Assembly: GCF_040549485.1 (NCBI RefSeq)
Contig: NZ_JBEPTK010000017.1
Coordinates: 20,489-84,488, forward strand
Source of the DNA: Constrictibacter sp. MBR-5
GTDB taxonomy: Bacteria > Pseudomonadota > Alphaproteobacteria > JAJUGE01
Direction: 5' to 3'
Length of the DNA: 64,000 nucleotides
Shown here: positions 25,776-35,533 of the stretch, one piece after another
How positions within the stretch are numbered: the stretch's first letter is position 1
Layout of the letters: the number at the start of each line of letters is the position of its first letter
Position numbers and translations under genes: made by a program
Notes under the pieces: model-generated
Database searches by the model: none
What the model saw: only the letters and a program-made list of their open reading frames with translations
What the model was told of the DNA's origin: nothing

Positions 25776-26156
25776 TTGGAGAGGAGGATCGCGGGTCGGT
25801 ATCCGCCGCCGTTCCGGAACATCGCGGATCTGGTCGAGGCGATGAACCCGAAGACTGCGGCATTCTTCCTCGCCTTCGTCCCCCAATTCGTCGAACCGGC
25901 TAAGGGCGACGTCGCGCTCCAGTTCATGGTGCTGGGCTTGGTGTCAGTCACGCTCAACGCCCTCGCCGACATAGTGGTCGCATTCGCAGCGGGACGTGTT
26001 CGCGAAGGGGCCGCATCGCGCCCGGGAGTGATTCGACGACTGCGGGAAGCCTCCGGCGGCCTGATGATCGCGCTGGGTGTCGGATTGGCGGTGCGCCATC
26101 GCCGGACCGACGCAGCCAGACATCGATCATCTTATTGGGCAGGCCTGATAAAGTAA
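25776..26156 (+). pseudogene. LysE-type exporter, C-terminal fragment
   Basis: The frame encodes the second half of a LysE/RhtB exporter: MNPKTAAFFLAFVPQFVEPA, then three hydrophobic segments (VALQFMVLGLVSV, LADIVVAFAAGRV, SGGLMIALGVGLAV). The first three membrane helices and a native start are missing; before MNPKTA the sequence does not fit the family. It is therefore a 5'-truncated remnant, flanked by phage-island genes. Confidence 0.65.
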
Positions 26157-26224
26157 TGGCGCTCCGTCTGTGCATTTTTTCGCAGTCATCGTAGTAGATA
26201 GCAGATACGCGCAGATCGCATTGA

Positions 26225-26253
26225 TTGACAACCCGCAGGCCTTGCCCTAGAGA
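26225..26253 (+). promoter_or_regulatory. Possible sigma-70-like promoter
   Basis: TTGACA, 17 bases, TAGAGA in a locally AT-rich stretch ahead of the ParB-methyltransferase remnant. The -35 is perfect and the -10 weak. Confidence 0.3.
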
Positions 26254-26363
26254 TATTGCAGATAGGAGAGGGGGCGGGGAAGTCATATAGCTGTGGCCTT
26301 TGCCTCATGGGACCGGAGGCGCCCATCTTATCTTACAACCGCGTATTCCCTAGGGGGGTATCG

Positions 26364-27300
26364 ATGCAGGCTGAGGCCCGCACATCCGCGGATATCCGCC
26401 ATTCCGGCGCTTCGGGAACCTCGGCAAAGACGTCGATACAGTCGACCAACTCCGGAGACGGACGCCTGACCGGCGCCGATCTCGCGGTCGAACAGCGTTC
26501 GGTCGGCTACCTTATTCCCTACGCGTGCAACGCCCGCACCCATTCCGAGAAGCAACTCGCCGAGATCGCCGCCTCTATCCACGCCTTCGGCTGGACCAAT
26601 CCCATCCTGGTCGACGGCGAGAACGTGTCATCGCCGGGCACGAGCGCCTGCTGGCGGCGCGCAAGCTGGGGCTGGCCCAGCCGAAGGCACCGTGCCGGTG
26701 ATCGAGCTGGCGGGCCTCAGCGAGGCGGAGCGCCGTGCCTACATCCTCGCCGACAATCGCCTCGCCCTGAACGCCGGCTGGGACCAGGATCTGCTCGCGG
26801 CAGAGGTGGCAGACCTCGATGCACTGGGTGTGGATCTCTCGCTCGCCGGGTTTGCCGAGAGCGAGATCGGCACGCTGCTCGACCACTTCCGCCAGGGCGG
26901 CTCGTTCGCCGACGAGGCCCCTGCCCCGCCTGTGGATCCGGTCAGTCGTGCGGGCGACCTCTGGTGCCTGGGTGAGCACCGGCTGCTGTGCGGCGATGCA
27001 CTGAAGTCGGAGGACGTGCAGCGGGTGCTGGGCGGGGTCGCTGGCCGACATGGTCTTCACGGATCCGCCCGACAACGTCGACCACAGGGTGTCGGCAAGC
27101 GCCGCATCGCCAACGACGCGCTGGGCGACGGCTTCGGCGCCTTCCTGCAGACCGCCTGTGCGGCGTTCGTGCCGCTGACCAAGGGCGCCATCTACATCTG
27201 CATGAGTTCGCCCGCATTCGCCGCGCTGAAGGCCTGCTTGGGGCTGCAGGTGGACGCTGTCGACCTTCGTCATCTGGACGAAGCGACAGGACCGGGTGCG
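26364..27300 (+). pseudogene. ParB-methyltransferase, multiply frameshifted
   Basis: A ParB N-terminal domain (LIPYACNARTHSEKQLAEIA, WTNPILVDGEN) slips frame into VIAGHERLLAARKLG and again into VIELAGLSEAERRAYILADN then LALNAGWDQDLLAAEVADL. The DNA-methyltransferase part starts GDLWCLGEHRLLCGDA, slips to MVFTDPPDNVD (motif IV with its Tyr lost), then IANDALGDGFGAFL, then STFVIWTKRQDR. At least four frame changes make this a dead gene. Intact relatives are prophage adenine/cytosine methyltransferases fused to ParB. The C-terminal half is missing. Confidence 0.75.
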
Positions 27301-27468
27301 GCGCGGATCGAGGTCCAGTTCCCGGCTCTAGCGGGTGCAGCGGGTTGGGCCAACTTCGGCGGGAAGACGATACGGAACCTCAGGTGCGCCGCGGTGCTTC
27401 TGATGGCGTGAGCCCGTAGCGCAACGGATCTGCCGCGTCACCGTACGCATGCGACATTGCCCCCAGCG

Positions 27469-29766
27469 ATGATGATGCACCGAGCCGGACTGATCGGAGG
27501 AATGGCCTTACTCGCCGTACGCGCCGGGATCGGGACGGTCCTTGCCGGCCGCAGGCCCCGCCTCGACGTCGAGACGCGGCTGGACGCGCTGGTGCGGCAC
27601 GACCTCCCCTTGAAGGCTCGGGTGGAGATCCGCTGGAACCATCATCACGTGCCCTTCATCGAGGCGGGCGACGATCGGGATCTCGCCGTGGGGCTCGGCG
27701 CGGTGCATGCGCATCTTCGCCTCGTCCAGATGGAGTTCATGCGACGCGCGGCACGGGGGCGGCTGGCCGAGGTCCTCGGACCGGCGACGGTCGGGCTGGA
27801 CGGCATGCTCCGGACGCTGGGGCTGGGCCGCGCAGCGCCGCCCGCGGTCGCGGCCTTGCCGGCCGAGACGCACGAATGGCTCGCGGGGTTCGCCGACGGC
27901 ATCAACGCCCAGATCAGCGCCATGCGCGTTCGGCCGGAGGAATTCCGCGTTCTCGGAATGCGCGCCGAACCGTGGAGCATGGAGGATCTGGTGGCGGTCG
28001 GGCGGCTCGCTGCGACCGACTTCAGCTGGCGGGTCTGGCACCGCCTCCTGCGGCTGCGCCGGCGCGAGGACTGGCCTCAGATCTGGCAGCGCCTGATGCG
28101 GGAGGGCTTCGTACCGAGTTTTTCCGGCGCGGGCTCGGGCGAAGGCGGACCCGGCGCACCGCTCCTGGCCGGGCTGGGCCGCGGCGGAAGCAACTCGTTC
28201 GCGATCGCCGCCGGTCGAAGCGCCACCGGCGCCGCGCTGATCGCCAGCGACCCGCATCTTCCCATCGCCCTGCCGAACCTCTGGCTGATCGCCGGCATGA
28301 AGTCGCCCGGATATCACGCGGTCGGACTGATGATTCCCGGGGTGCCGGTGGTCGCCCTGGGCCGCAATCCCTGGATCGGATGGGGCGGAACGAGCCTGCA
28401 CGCCGCCAGCAGCGACCTGATCGACGTGACCGGCCTCCCCGACGACGCGATCGCGGAGCGCCGGGAGCGGATCCGCGTCCGATGGGGCAAGGCCCGCGAG
28501 ATCACCGTCCGCGAAACGCCCTACGGGCCGATCATATCCGACGTGTCCATGCTCGACATGCCCGCCGGCCGCAGGCTCGCCCTGCGCTGGATCGGGCACC
28601 GGCCGAACGACGAGATCACGGCGATGCTCCGGCTCGCCCGCGCGCGCGACTGGGACGGGTTCATGGACGCGATCGACGGCTTCGCGGTCCCCGCCCAGAA
28701 CATGATCTACGCCGACCGCGAGGGTCGCGTCGGACAGGCGATGGCGGCGCACCTGCCCCGCCGCCCGCAGGGCGCGCCGACGGACTTGGTCGTCGGCATG
28801 GATGTCGATGCGCACTGGCGCGACCTGGCGACCGCCAAGCATCTGCCGTCGACGGTCGATCCCGCAGCCGGTTTCGTCGCCTCGGCGAACGACCGTCCCG
28901 ACGCCGCGGCGATGCCGGTCGGCTTCTTCTTTTCGCCGGACGAGCGGGTCGATCGCCTGCGCTCGATCCTAGGCGCCGCCGACCACCTGACGGTCGAGGA
29001 TCTGCAGGCGCTGCAGCGGGACGTCTCGATGCCGTCGTCCCTGCCGCTGCGCGACGCGCTGCTGCGGGCCGTCGGGCCGCCCGGTATGGCGGATGCCGAC
29101 GTCCGGCGGCTCTGTGCGGCGCTGCGGGACTGGGACGGTCGTCACACGGCGGAATCGGCCGGCGCCCTCGCCTTCGAGGTGCTGATCCATCACTTCCTGA
29201 AAGCGCTGCACGGCGAGAGAGACTTCGCGATCTACAGCGCCACCTGGGACGCTCTGACCCTGCTCGGCCAGGACCTCGCGACGCTGCCGGCAGACAGGCT
29301 GTCGGCCGCCGCGAGGGAGGCGGCGCGTCGGGCGGCGCGGGTCACGAAGCGCCACCGGAACTGGGGCGACATCCACCGGCTGCGGCTGTCGCACGGCCTT
29401 TCGATCCTGCCCGGGAGCGGTCGTCGCTACCGCTTCGCCGATCTGGCCGTCGGCGGCGGCAACGAGACGGTGATGAAGACCGCCTACGGGCTCGCGGCGG
29501 GCCGGCACGCCGTGCGGCTCGGCGCCAACGCCCGGCACGTTTCGGACCTCTCCGACCTCGACGCCAACCGTTTCGTACTGCTCGGCGGCCAGGACGGCTG
29601 GCTCGGCAGCACGACCTTCCTCGATCAGCTGCCCCTCTGGCGTAACGGCGACTATATCGCGGTGCCGATGCGGCCGGAGACGGTGCGCCGCGACTTCCGA
29701 CGCCTGACGGTTCTCAGCCCGAAGGACCCCGCAGAAACCGCGCGGACACGGCCGGCGCGCTCATGA
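27469..29766 (+). CDS. Penicillin-acylase family amidohydrolase
   Basis: About 765 residues of the Ntn-hydrolase penicillin acylase family. The autocatalytic cleavage site and N-terminal nucleophile of the beta chain are in GRGGSNSFAIA (about residue 238). RWNHHHVPFIEA near residue 53 matches the alpha-chain start pattern, and WIGWGGTSLHAASSDLIDV lies downstream. Three ATG codons (27469-27477) compete as start; there is an N-terminal hydrophobic segment, consistent with export. Family members hydrolyse N-acyl amides (beta-lactams, acyl-homoserine lactones, N-acyl amino acids). It is ATGA-coupled to a GH3-type ligase. Confidence 0.85.
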   Translation: MMMHRAGLIGGMALLAVRAGIGTVLAGRRPRLDVETRLDALVRHDLPLKARVEIRWNHHHVPFIEAGDDRDLAVGLGAVHAHLRLVQMEFMRRAARGRLAEVLGPATVGLDGMLRTLGLGRAAPPAVAALPAETHEWLAGFADGINAQISAMRVRPEEFRVLGMRAEPWSMEDLVAVGRLAATDFSWRVWHRLLRLRRREDWPQIWQRLMREGFVPSFSGAGSGEGGPGAPLLAGLGRGGSNSFAIAAGRSATGAALIASDPHLPIALPNLWLIAGMKSPGYHAVGLMIPGVPVVALGRNPWIGWGGTSLHAASSDLIDVTGLPDDAIAERRERIRVRWGKAREITVRETPYGPIISDVSMLDMPAGRRLALRWIGHRPNDEITAMLRLARARDWDGFMDAIDGFAVPAQNMIYADREGRVGQAMAAHLPRRPQGAPTDLVVGMDVDAHWRDLATAKHLPSTVDPAAGFVASANDRPDAAAMPVGFFFSPDERVDRLRSILGAADHLTVEDLQALQRDVSMPSSLPLRDALLRAVGPPGMADADVRRLCAALRDWDGRHTAESAGALAFEVLIHHFLKALHGERDFAIYSATWDALTLLGQDLATLPADRLSAAAREAARRAARVTKRHRNWGDIHRLRLSHGLSILPGSGRRYRFADLAVGGGNETVMKTAYGLAAGRHAVRLGANARHVSDLSDLDANRFVLLGGQDGWLGSTTFLDQLPLWRNGDYIAVPMRPETVRRDFRRLTVLSPKDPAETARTRPARS

Positions 29767-31322
29767 TCCGCGCGACGCCGCTTCTCCGGGCCTACGCGGC
29801 GTTCCGTGGCCGGCAGCTCGGGCGCATGGATCCGGCACGGGCACAGCGCCGGCAGTTGCAGCGTCTCGTGCGGCAGGCGCGGACGACCCGCTTCGGACGC
29901 GATCACGGCTTCGGCGAGATCCGAAGCGTCGAGGACTTCCAGGACCGCGTGCCGCTGCGCCGCTACGAGGATTTCTGGGCCGCATATTGGCAGGACGGCT
30001 TTCCGACGCTCGACGACGTCACGTGGCCGGGACGCATCCCCTATTTCGCCGTCACGTCCGGCACCACCACCGGCAAGCAGAAATACATCCCCGTGTCACG
30101 CCGGATGGTGTCGGCCAACAGGCGCGCGGTGCTCGACCTGCTGACGTTCCACCTCGCCGCCCGCCCCGACAGCAGGGTACTGGACGGCAAGAACTTCATG
30201 CTGGGCGGCAGCACCGCCATGGCGGAGGAGGCGCCCGGCATCTTCGCGGGCGACCTCAGCGGCATCGCGGCACGCGAGGTGCCGCGCTGGGCGCGGCTCT
30301 TCTACTTCCCTCCCCCCGATCTCGCGCGGATAGCCGACTGGGAAGAGAAGATGGCGGCCCTCGGCCCGCGGTCGCTGGAAGAGCCGATCCGGACCGTCGG
30401 CGGGACGACCAACTGGATGCTGCTGTTCTTCGACCAGTTGGCGCGGCTGCGGCCGGACACGCCGGGAAGGCTCGCAGACCTCTACCCGGCCCTGGACCTC
30501 GTCGTCTACGGCGGCGTGAGCTTCGCCCCGTATCGGGGCCGCTTCGAGCGGCTGCTCGAGGGGAGCCGCGCCGAGCTGCGCGAGGTCTATCCGGCGAGCG
30601 AAGGATTCATCGCCGTGGCGGACCGCGACCCCGGCGACGGGCTGCGGATGCTCCTCGACAACGGGCTGTTCTTCGAGTTCGTGCGGACCGCCGATCTGCA
30701 GTCGGCCACGCCGCCGCGCTTCTGGATCGGAAACGTCGAGCGCGACGTCGACTATGCCCTGCTTCTCAGCAGCTGCGCCGGCGTCTGGGCCTATGTGCTC
30801 GGGGATACCGTCCGGTTCGTCGATCTCGACCCGCCGCGCCTGCTGATCTCCGGACGCACCTCCTATTCGCTGTCCGCCTTCGGCGAGCATCTGATCGGCG
30901 AGGAGATCGAAAGGGCCGTGCTCGATGCCGCCTCCAACGCGATCGGCCAGCCCGTGAACGATTTCGCCGTCGGCCCGGTCTTCAACGAGAAGGGCGGCGG
31001 CACGCCCGGCGGCCACCTCTACGTGGTGGAGTTCGCGGGCCCGCCGCCGCAGCGGGAAGCACTCCGGGCGTTCGAGCGTCTGCTCGACGAACGCCTCTCC
31101 GCGCTCAACCAGGACTACCGGGACCATCGGGCGGGCGGATTCGGGATGGATCCGCCGAAGGCGGTCGCGGCGCCGGAAGGCACCTTCGCCGCCTGGATGC
31201 GCGAGCGCGGCAAGCTGGGGGGCCAGCACAAAGTGCCGCGGGTCATGAACGAGCCGGGCCGGATCGAGGAACTGGCCCGCTACGCCCAGGGCGCGGCCGG
31301 GGCGGGCGGCGGTACGGCATGA
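29763..31322 (+). CDS. GH3-family acyl-acid amido synthetase-like protein
   Basis: 519 residues. The adenylation P-loop motif TSGTTTGKQKYIPVS (about 98-112) and the phrases LREVYPASEGFIA (about 277), VWAYVLGDTVRFVDL (about 340) and SYSLSAFGEHLIGEEIE (about 365) are those of the GH3 auxin-responsive family. Plant GH3 enzymes adenylate acyl acids and conjugate them to amino acids; bacterial members are little studied. Coupling by 4-base overlaps to an acylase and to an IspZ-like gene suggests a shared N-acyl-amino acid or fatty-acid context. Confidence 0.85.
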   Translation: MIRATPLLRAYAAFRGRQLGRMDPARAQRRQLQRLVRQARTTRFGRDHGFGEIRSVEDFQDRVPLRRYEDFWAAYWQDGFPTLDDVTWPGRIPYFAVTSGTTTGKQKYIPVSRRMVSANRRAVLDLLTFHLAARPDSRVLDGKNFMLGGSTAMAEEAPGIFAGDLSGIAAREVPRWARLFYFPPPDLARIADWEEKMAALGPRSLEEPIRTVGGTTNWMLLFFDQLARLRPDTPGRLADLYPALDLVVYGGVSFAPYRGRFERLLEGSRAELREVYPASEGFIAVADRDPGDGLRMLLDNGLFFEFVRTADLQSATPPRFWIGNVERDVDYALLLSSCAGVWAYVLGDTVRFVDLDPPRLLISGRTSYSLSAFGEHLIGEEIERAVLDAASNAIGQPVNDFAVGPVFNEKGGGTPGGHLYVVEFAGPPPQREALRAFERLLDERLSALNQDYRDHRAGGFGMDPPKAVAAPEGTFAAWMRERGKLGGQHKVPRVMNEPGRIEELARYAQGAAGAGGGTA

Positions 31323-31948
31323 GCGACGGCGGATCGGACAAGGGTCCGGCGCCAAAGGCGATCCTCGGGCGCCTGATGCTGGAGTTCGGCCCCCTGCTGG
31401 CATTCTTCGCGGGCTATAAGGCGTTCGGCTTCATGCCTGCCACCAGCATCTTCATAGCGGCGATCGTCTTCTCGATGGGTTTCTCGTGGCTGCGCCGTCG
31501 CCGCCTTCCGGTACTGCCCGCCTTCACCGCGGCGGTCGCGCTCGCCATGGGCGGGCTGACGCTCGCCTTTCACGAGGAGCTCTTCGTGAAGCTGCGGCCG
31601 ACCGTCATCAACGGGATCTACGCCCTCGGCCTCATGGGGTCGATGCTGCTGCACAAGCCGCTGCTCCGGCAGGTCTTCCAGGGAACGCTGCGGCTGACGG
31701 ACAAGGGCTGGCGCGGGCTCACTTGGCGCGCGGCGATCTTTCTCCTTTTGCTGGCGGCCACGAACGAACTCGTCTGGCGCACGCAGCCGACCGACGTCTG
31801 GGTCAACTTCAAGGTCTTCGGCATCATCCCGCTGGACGTGCTCTTCGCCCTCTCCCAGTGGCGCTACGTGAAGCGGCACTGGCGAGCCGAGCCGGCCGCA
31901 GGACGCGGCACGGTCAGGTCAGGCGCTGCTCGATCCGGTCGACGATAG
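31319..31948 (+). CDS. YciB/IspZ-type inner-membrane protein
   Basis: 209 residues from the ATG overlapping the GH3 stop. Five to six membrane segments follow the IspZ plan: LEFGPLLAFFAGYKAFGFMP, FSMGFSWLRRRRLPVLP, GGLTLAFHEELFVKLRPTVI, and near the end TDVWVNFKVFGIIPLDVLFA. IspZ/YciB acts in cell-envelope and septum biogenesis. The basic C-terminal tail reads into the convergent FAD-oxidase gene (35-base overlap). Confidence 0.85.
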   Translation: MSDGGSDKGPAPKAILGRLMLEFGPLLAFFAGYKAFGFMPATSIFIAAIVFSMGFSWLRRRRLPVLPAFTAAVALAMGGLTLAFHEELFVKLRPTVINGIYALGLMGSMLLHKPLLRQVFQGTLRLTDKGWRGLTWRAAIFLLLLAATNELVWRTQPTDVWVNFKVFGIIPLDVLFALSQWRYVKRHWRAEPAAGRGTVRSGAARSGRR

Positions 31949-33191
31949 GCAGGATCCTCTCGCCGAGTGCGATCGCCTTGCCTACCACTCCGTGCAGCGG
32001 AATCCGCCGGATCGGCGTCACCGCGACATCCATCGACTCCGCCGACCGACCGCAGACCCGCTCGGCAACAAGCTTGCCGAGGGCGGTGCCGAGCGCCAGT
32101 CCTTCGCCGTTGTAGCCGAGCGCCACGTGCAGTCCGCGCTCCGGCTCGTGCAGGTGCGGCAGCGAATCCCGCGTGATCGCCACATGACCGGACCAGCCAT
32201 ACTCCCATTCCACCGCGTCGAGATGACCGAACAGCGCCCGTCCCGTGCGCCGCGCCGCACGGTGCAGCGCCGGGCCGCGCAGGCCGCGCGTGCCGCCAGG
32301 CCCTCCAAGGATCAGCCGTCCGCAGGGCGATATCCGGAAGGAGATCAGCGCCCGCCTGCGGTCCGACGCCACGTGCCGCTGCGGCAGGATCGCCGTGCGC
32401 ATACCCTCAGGGAGCGGCCGGCTCGCGACCTGCGAGGCGCGCAGGGCGACGACGCTGCGATGCAGGCCGGGAATGAGCGAGCCGCTGTACGCGTTCGTCG
32501 CCACGACAACTGAAGCGGAGCGCACGTCGCCGCCATCGGTCTCCACGCGCCAGCCGTCGCGGCTGCGGTGCAGTGCACTCGCGGTGGTCCGCAAGCAAAG
32601 CCTCGCTCCGAGCGCGGTTGCCGCGCGGGCCAGTCCCCAGGCGTAGTTCAGGGGGTGGATGGAGCCGCCGCGGGCGTCGACGACCCCACCCCGATAGGCG
32701 GGCGTACCCAGCAGCACCACCGCCTCGTCCCGGTCGATCACCCGCACGGGCGCGCCGAGATCACGCCACTCCTGCGCCCATCGGCATAACGTTCTCATGC
32801 CGCGGGCGGTGGCAGCGGCCTGGACGGCGCCCGCGCGGACGGCGGCGCAGTCGATGTTCCACCTGGCGACGAGATCGAAGACGAGATCGGGGCCGCCGCC
32901 GCTCCAGGCCGCCAGCCGCGCGGCGGCCGCCGCGCTCAGGCGTCCTTCCAAGGCGGACGGCGGCGCCTTCAGTCCCGGCAACACCTGACCGCTCGACCGG
33001 CCCGTGGCGCCGCCCGCGAGATCGCCCGCCTCGATTAGGGTCACGCGCTGCCCGCGCTCGGACAGGTGCAGCGCCGCGGATAAGCCCGTGACGCCGCCGC
33101 CGACGACGACCGTATCAGCCTCGTCTGCGGAACCGACGGCCGTGCGCGGCGGCGCCTCCCCGGCCGTCGCGGCCCATAGGTTGCCGTTCAG
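31914..33191 (-). CDS. FAD-dependent oxidoreductase (DAO/PuuB-like), probable CTG start
   Basis: About 425 residues of the D-amino-acid-oxidase fold. The Rossmann FAD motif VVVGGGVTGLSAALHLSERG lies upstream of the first ATG/GTG/TTG in this frame (a GTG at 33044), so that start would delete it. CTG at 33191, with GAGAGG 9 bases before it and the sequence LNGNLWAATAGEAPPR, is the best start. Other features are GATGRSSGQVLPG (FAD phosphate contact) and LGYNGEGLALGTALGKLVAE at the end. Relatives oxidise gamma-glutamylputrescine or similar amines. It follows an amidoligase gene after 13 bases. Confidence 0.75.
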   Translation of the reverse strand: MNGNLWAATAGEAPPRTAVGSADEADTVVVGGGVTGLSAALHLSERGQRVTLIEAGDLAGGATGRSSGQVLPGLKAPPSALEGRLSAAAAARLAAWSGGGPDLVFDLVARWNIDCAAVRAGAVQAAATARGMRTLCRWAQEWRDLGAPVRVIDRDEAVVLLGTPAYRGGVVDARGGSIHPLNYAWGLARAATALGARLCLRTTASALHRSRDGWRVETDGGDVRSASVVVATNAYSGSLIPGLHRSVVALRASQVASRPLPEGMRTAILPQRHVASDRRRALISFRISPCGRLILGGPGGTRGLRGPALHRAARRTGRALFGHLDAVEWEYGWSGHVAITRDSLPHLHEPERGLHVALGYNGEGLALGTALGKLVAERVCGRSAESMDVAVTPIRRIPLHGVVGKAIALGERILPIVDRIEQRLT

Positions 33192-33204
33192 CGGCGGCAG
33201 CCTC

Positions 33205-34200
33205 TCAGTGCGAATCGGATCCTCCGAACGCCAGGGCCGCCGATCGTCTGCCCCATGCTGCGGGACTGCCGGAGAATGCCCGATAGGATCGGCAGATCAG
33301 ATCGAGGCGCTCGCGGTCCGCGGCGAGCGTTTCAACCGCCACCCAGCCGTTCCATATGGCCGCGATGCACCAGTCGGGGTCCCCGAGCCGCGCGCCCGGC
33401 AGCCGATAATGAAATGCGGGCCGGCTGCCGATCTTCTCCTTCGGAAGCCGACGGCGGACCCGCTCCTCGTCGAGGTTCAGGAACAGGGGAAGCATGTCGA
33501 GGTCACGGTTGCGGGTCGGATTGGCGTCGATGTAGGCGTCGATCAGCGCATCGGCATCGGGCCAGTAGGCAGGGTCCATGAGCCTGCGGCGGTAGGCTTC
33601 CGGATACGGCGCCGCAAAACCCAAGGTGCGCCGCAGACGCTTGGGCTGAAAGCTCTCGCGCAGCCAATCGTCGAGGCCCACGAACGCCTTCATGATCGCG
33701 ACCACGGTTTCGACATCGCGCTTCGGAACCTCCGGATTCAGGTGAACGGCGAAGGCGAAGAGCGATCTTTCGAAAGTGCCGCTGGCGCCCGCCTTCCTCA
33801 GGACGTCGACGGCCCGCTCGAGCTTCGGAAGGTCGTGCATCGGCAGCGGCGCGGTGACGAATTCCGACGGCACGACATGGCGCGCGGCCTTCCCGACATA
33901 TTTCGCGGACAGGGCCCGGAGACGCCCCATCCAACCGTCGTTCGGATCCGCCGGGTGGGCATAGCGGGTGTCGAGCTTCACGGTGAAGTCGCCGATCTCG
34001 GAGCCCGAGATCCGGACATCGTGGTCGTCCACGCTGCAGGACCGGCCGCCGAACGCTCCCTGCAGGGCGGACGCAGCGGCACGCGGGGTAATCGAGCCGA
34101 ATTCCACTTCCACGCCCACGCAACGGGGCGCGCCCTCGTGACCGACGGTCACCGGCGGAAAGCGGAAGCCGGTGCGGTCGGTGATCGCCGACAGCGACAT
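33205..34200 (-). CDS. Amidoligase-family enzyme
   Basis: 331 residues from MSLSAITDR (an upstream extension of 60 codons is open; no start has a good ribosome site). GVEVEFGSI near residue 33 holds the E-x-E-F pattern of Amidoligase_2 (PF12224-like). VVPSEFVTAPLP (about 112) and FAFAVHLNPEVP (about 145) also match the ATP-grasp-like glutamine-synthetase superfamily. These enzymes form amide bonds between gamma-carboxyls and amines. Pairing with a PuuB-like oxidase resembles a gamma-glutamylation/oxidation module. Confidence 0.75.
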   Translation of the reverse strand: MSLSAITDRTGFRFPPVTVGHEGAPRCVGVEVEFGSITPRAAASALQGAFGGRSCSVDDHDVRISGSEIGDFTVKLDTRYAHPADPNDGWMGRLRALSAKYVGKAARHVVPSEFVTAPLPMHDLPKLERAVDVLRKAGASGTFERSLFAFAVHLNPEVPKRDVETVVAIMKAFVGLDDWLRESFQPKRLRRTLGFAAPYPEAYRRRLMDPAYWPDADALIDAYIDANPTRNRDLDMLPLFLNLDEERVRRRLPKEKIGSRPAFHYRLPGARLGDPDWCIAAIWNGWVAVETLAADRERLDLICRSYRAFSGSPAAWGRRSAALAFGGSDSH

Positions 34201-34462
34201 GGGCGTCGCATCGGCTTCGGTTGATCCGGCGGCACGATAGATCATCGCCTGCGAAACCGCAGGCTCGGGCCCGGGTTCCCGTCCAGCCGGGAACTTCGCG
34301 CGGAAGTCTCTGTTGCCGAAGTCTGCGGCGCCGGATGCCTTGGAAGCGCACAACCGATCCAGCGGCCGGACCGCCGGCATTCAGTTCCGCTTTAAGCCGC
34401 AAGGGAAAGAAGTGGCCCTATCGACATCGTCCAGCCGCGATCGTCCCGATCAAGGGCCCACG

Positions 34463-35533
34463 ATGATCGTCGTCGGCCGCCCCGACCACCACGACAACCC
34501 GCGCCGACGGCAGTCGCCCGCCCGCCGGCGCCTAGCCCGGCGGTGGTTTCGCGCGGTCAGCGCCATGGCAGCCGCCCTGTTGCTTACCGGATGCGACGGC
34601 CCGCAGAGCGTGTTGGCGCCGTCCAGCGAGGACGCGCGCCTCATGGCGCTGCTCTCGTGGTGGTTCTTCGGTGCGGGCGCGCTGATTCTCGCCGTTACGT
34701 TGGGATTGCTGGTCATCGCCCTGAGCCTGGCGTGGCGGGGCGGCCAGTCGCGACCGATCTCCTTCCGCGCATCGATGGTGCTGGTCGTCTCGGGAGGCGT
34801 GGTGGCACCGGCGCTCGCCGTAGTGGCGGTGACGTACACGGGCGTCATGATCGGCGATGAGACCGAAGGCGCCGACGGTCGAAGCGCAACCGCTCCGACC
34901 GTCGAAGTCGACGGGCGCATGTGGTGGTGGGAGTTCCGCTACCTCGACAAGAACGGCGCGGTGATCGCCGTGACGGCTAACGAACTGCATCTGCCGGTGG
35001 GAGAGCGGGCGCGGTTGCGTCTGACGTCGGACAATGTGATCCACAGCTTCTGGGTGCCGAACCTGCAGGGCAAAACCGACCTGATCCCGGGCAAGGACAA
35101 CGTGCTTTACGCACAGCCGGCTGTCTCCGGCGTCTGGCGCGGGCAGTGCGCCGAGTTCTGCGGCATGCAGCACGCTCTCATGGGATTCGTCGTCGTCGCT
35201 CAGCCCCGCCCCGCCTATGAAACATGGGTCGCAGACCAGGCCGCGGATGCTGCGGTGACCAGCGGCCCCGGGCTCGACGCATTCCTGAAAAACGGCTGCG
35301 GCGTGTGTCACGCGATCCGGGGCACCGCCGCCGATGGCCAGGCCGGTCCCGACCTCACCCATCTCGCCAGCCGGGCGACGCTGGCGGCCGCGACGCTGCC
35401 CAACACCCGTGGCAATCTCGGCGGCTGGATAACCAGCACTCACGAGGTCAAGCCCGGCGCCCTGATGCCCGCGATCGCACCCGAACCGGAGGAACTCCAG
35501 CACCTTCTCGATTTTCTCGGCGCGCTGAAATGA
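34463..35533 (+). CDS. ctaC: Cytochrome c oxidase subunit II with fused cytochrome c (caa3 type)
   Basis: 356 residues. The lipoprotein signal ends ALLLTGCDG (lipobox Cys), two membrane helices follow (about 60-135), then the CuA domain with WWWEFRY, HSFWVPNLQGK and the binuclear ligands GQCAEFCGMQHALM. A C-terminal cytochrome c domain (about 270-356) carries heme motif CGVCH and distal Met in ALMPAI. This fusion defines caa3 oxidases, which accept electrons from their own c domain. It begins a coupled oxidase operon divergent from the amidoligase. Confidence 0.93.
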   Translation: MIVVGRPDHHDNPRRRQSPARRRLARRWFRAVSAMAAALLLTGCDGPQSVLAPSSEDARLMALLSWWFFGAGALILAVTLGLLVIALSLAWRGGQSRPISFRASMVLVVSGGVVAPALAVVAVTYTGVMIGDETEGADGRSATAPTVEVDGRMWWWEFRYLDKNGAVIAVTANELHLPVGERARLRLTSDNVIHSFWVPNLQGKTDLIPGKDNVLYAQPAVSGVWRGQCAEFCGMQHALMGFVVVAQPRPAYETWVADQAADAAVTSGPGLDAFLKNGCGVCHAIRGTAADGQAGPDLTHLASRATLAAATLPNTRGNLGGWITSTHEVKPGALMPAIAPEPEELQHLLDFLGALK

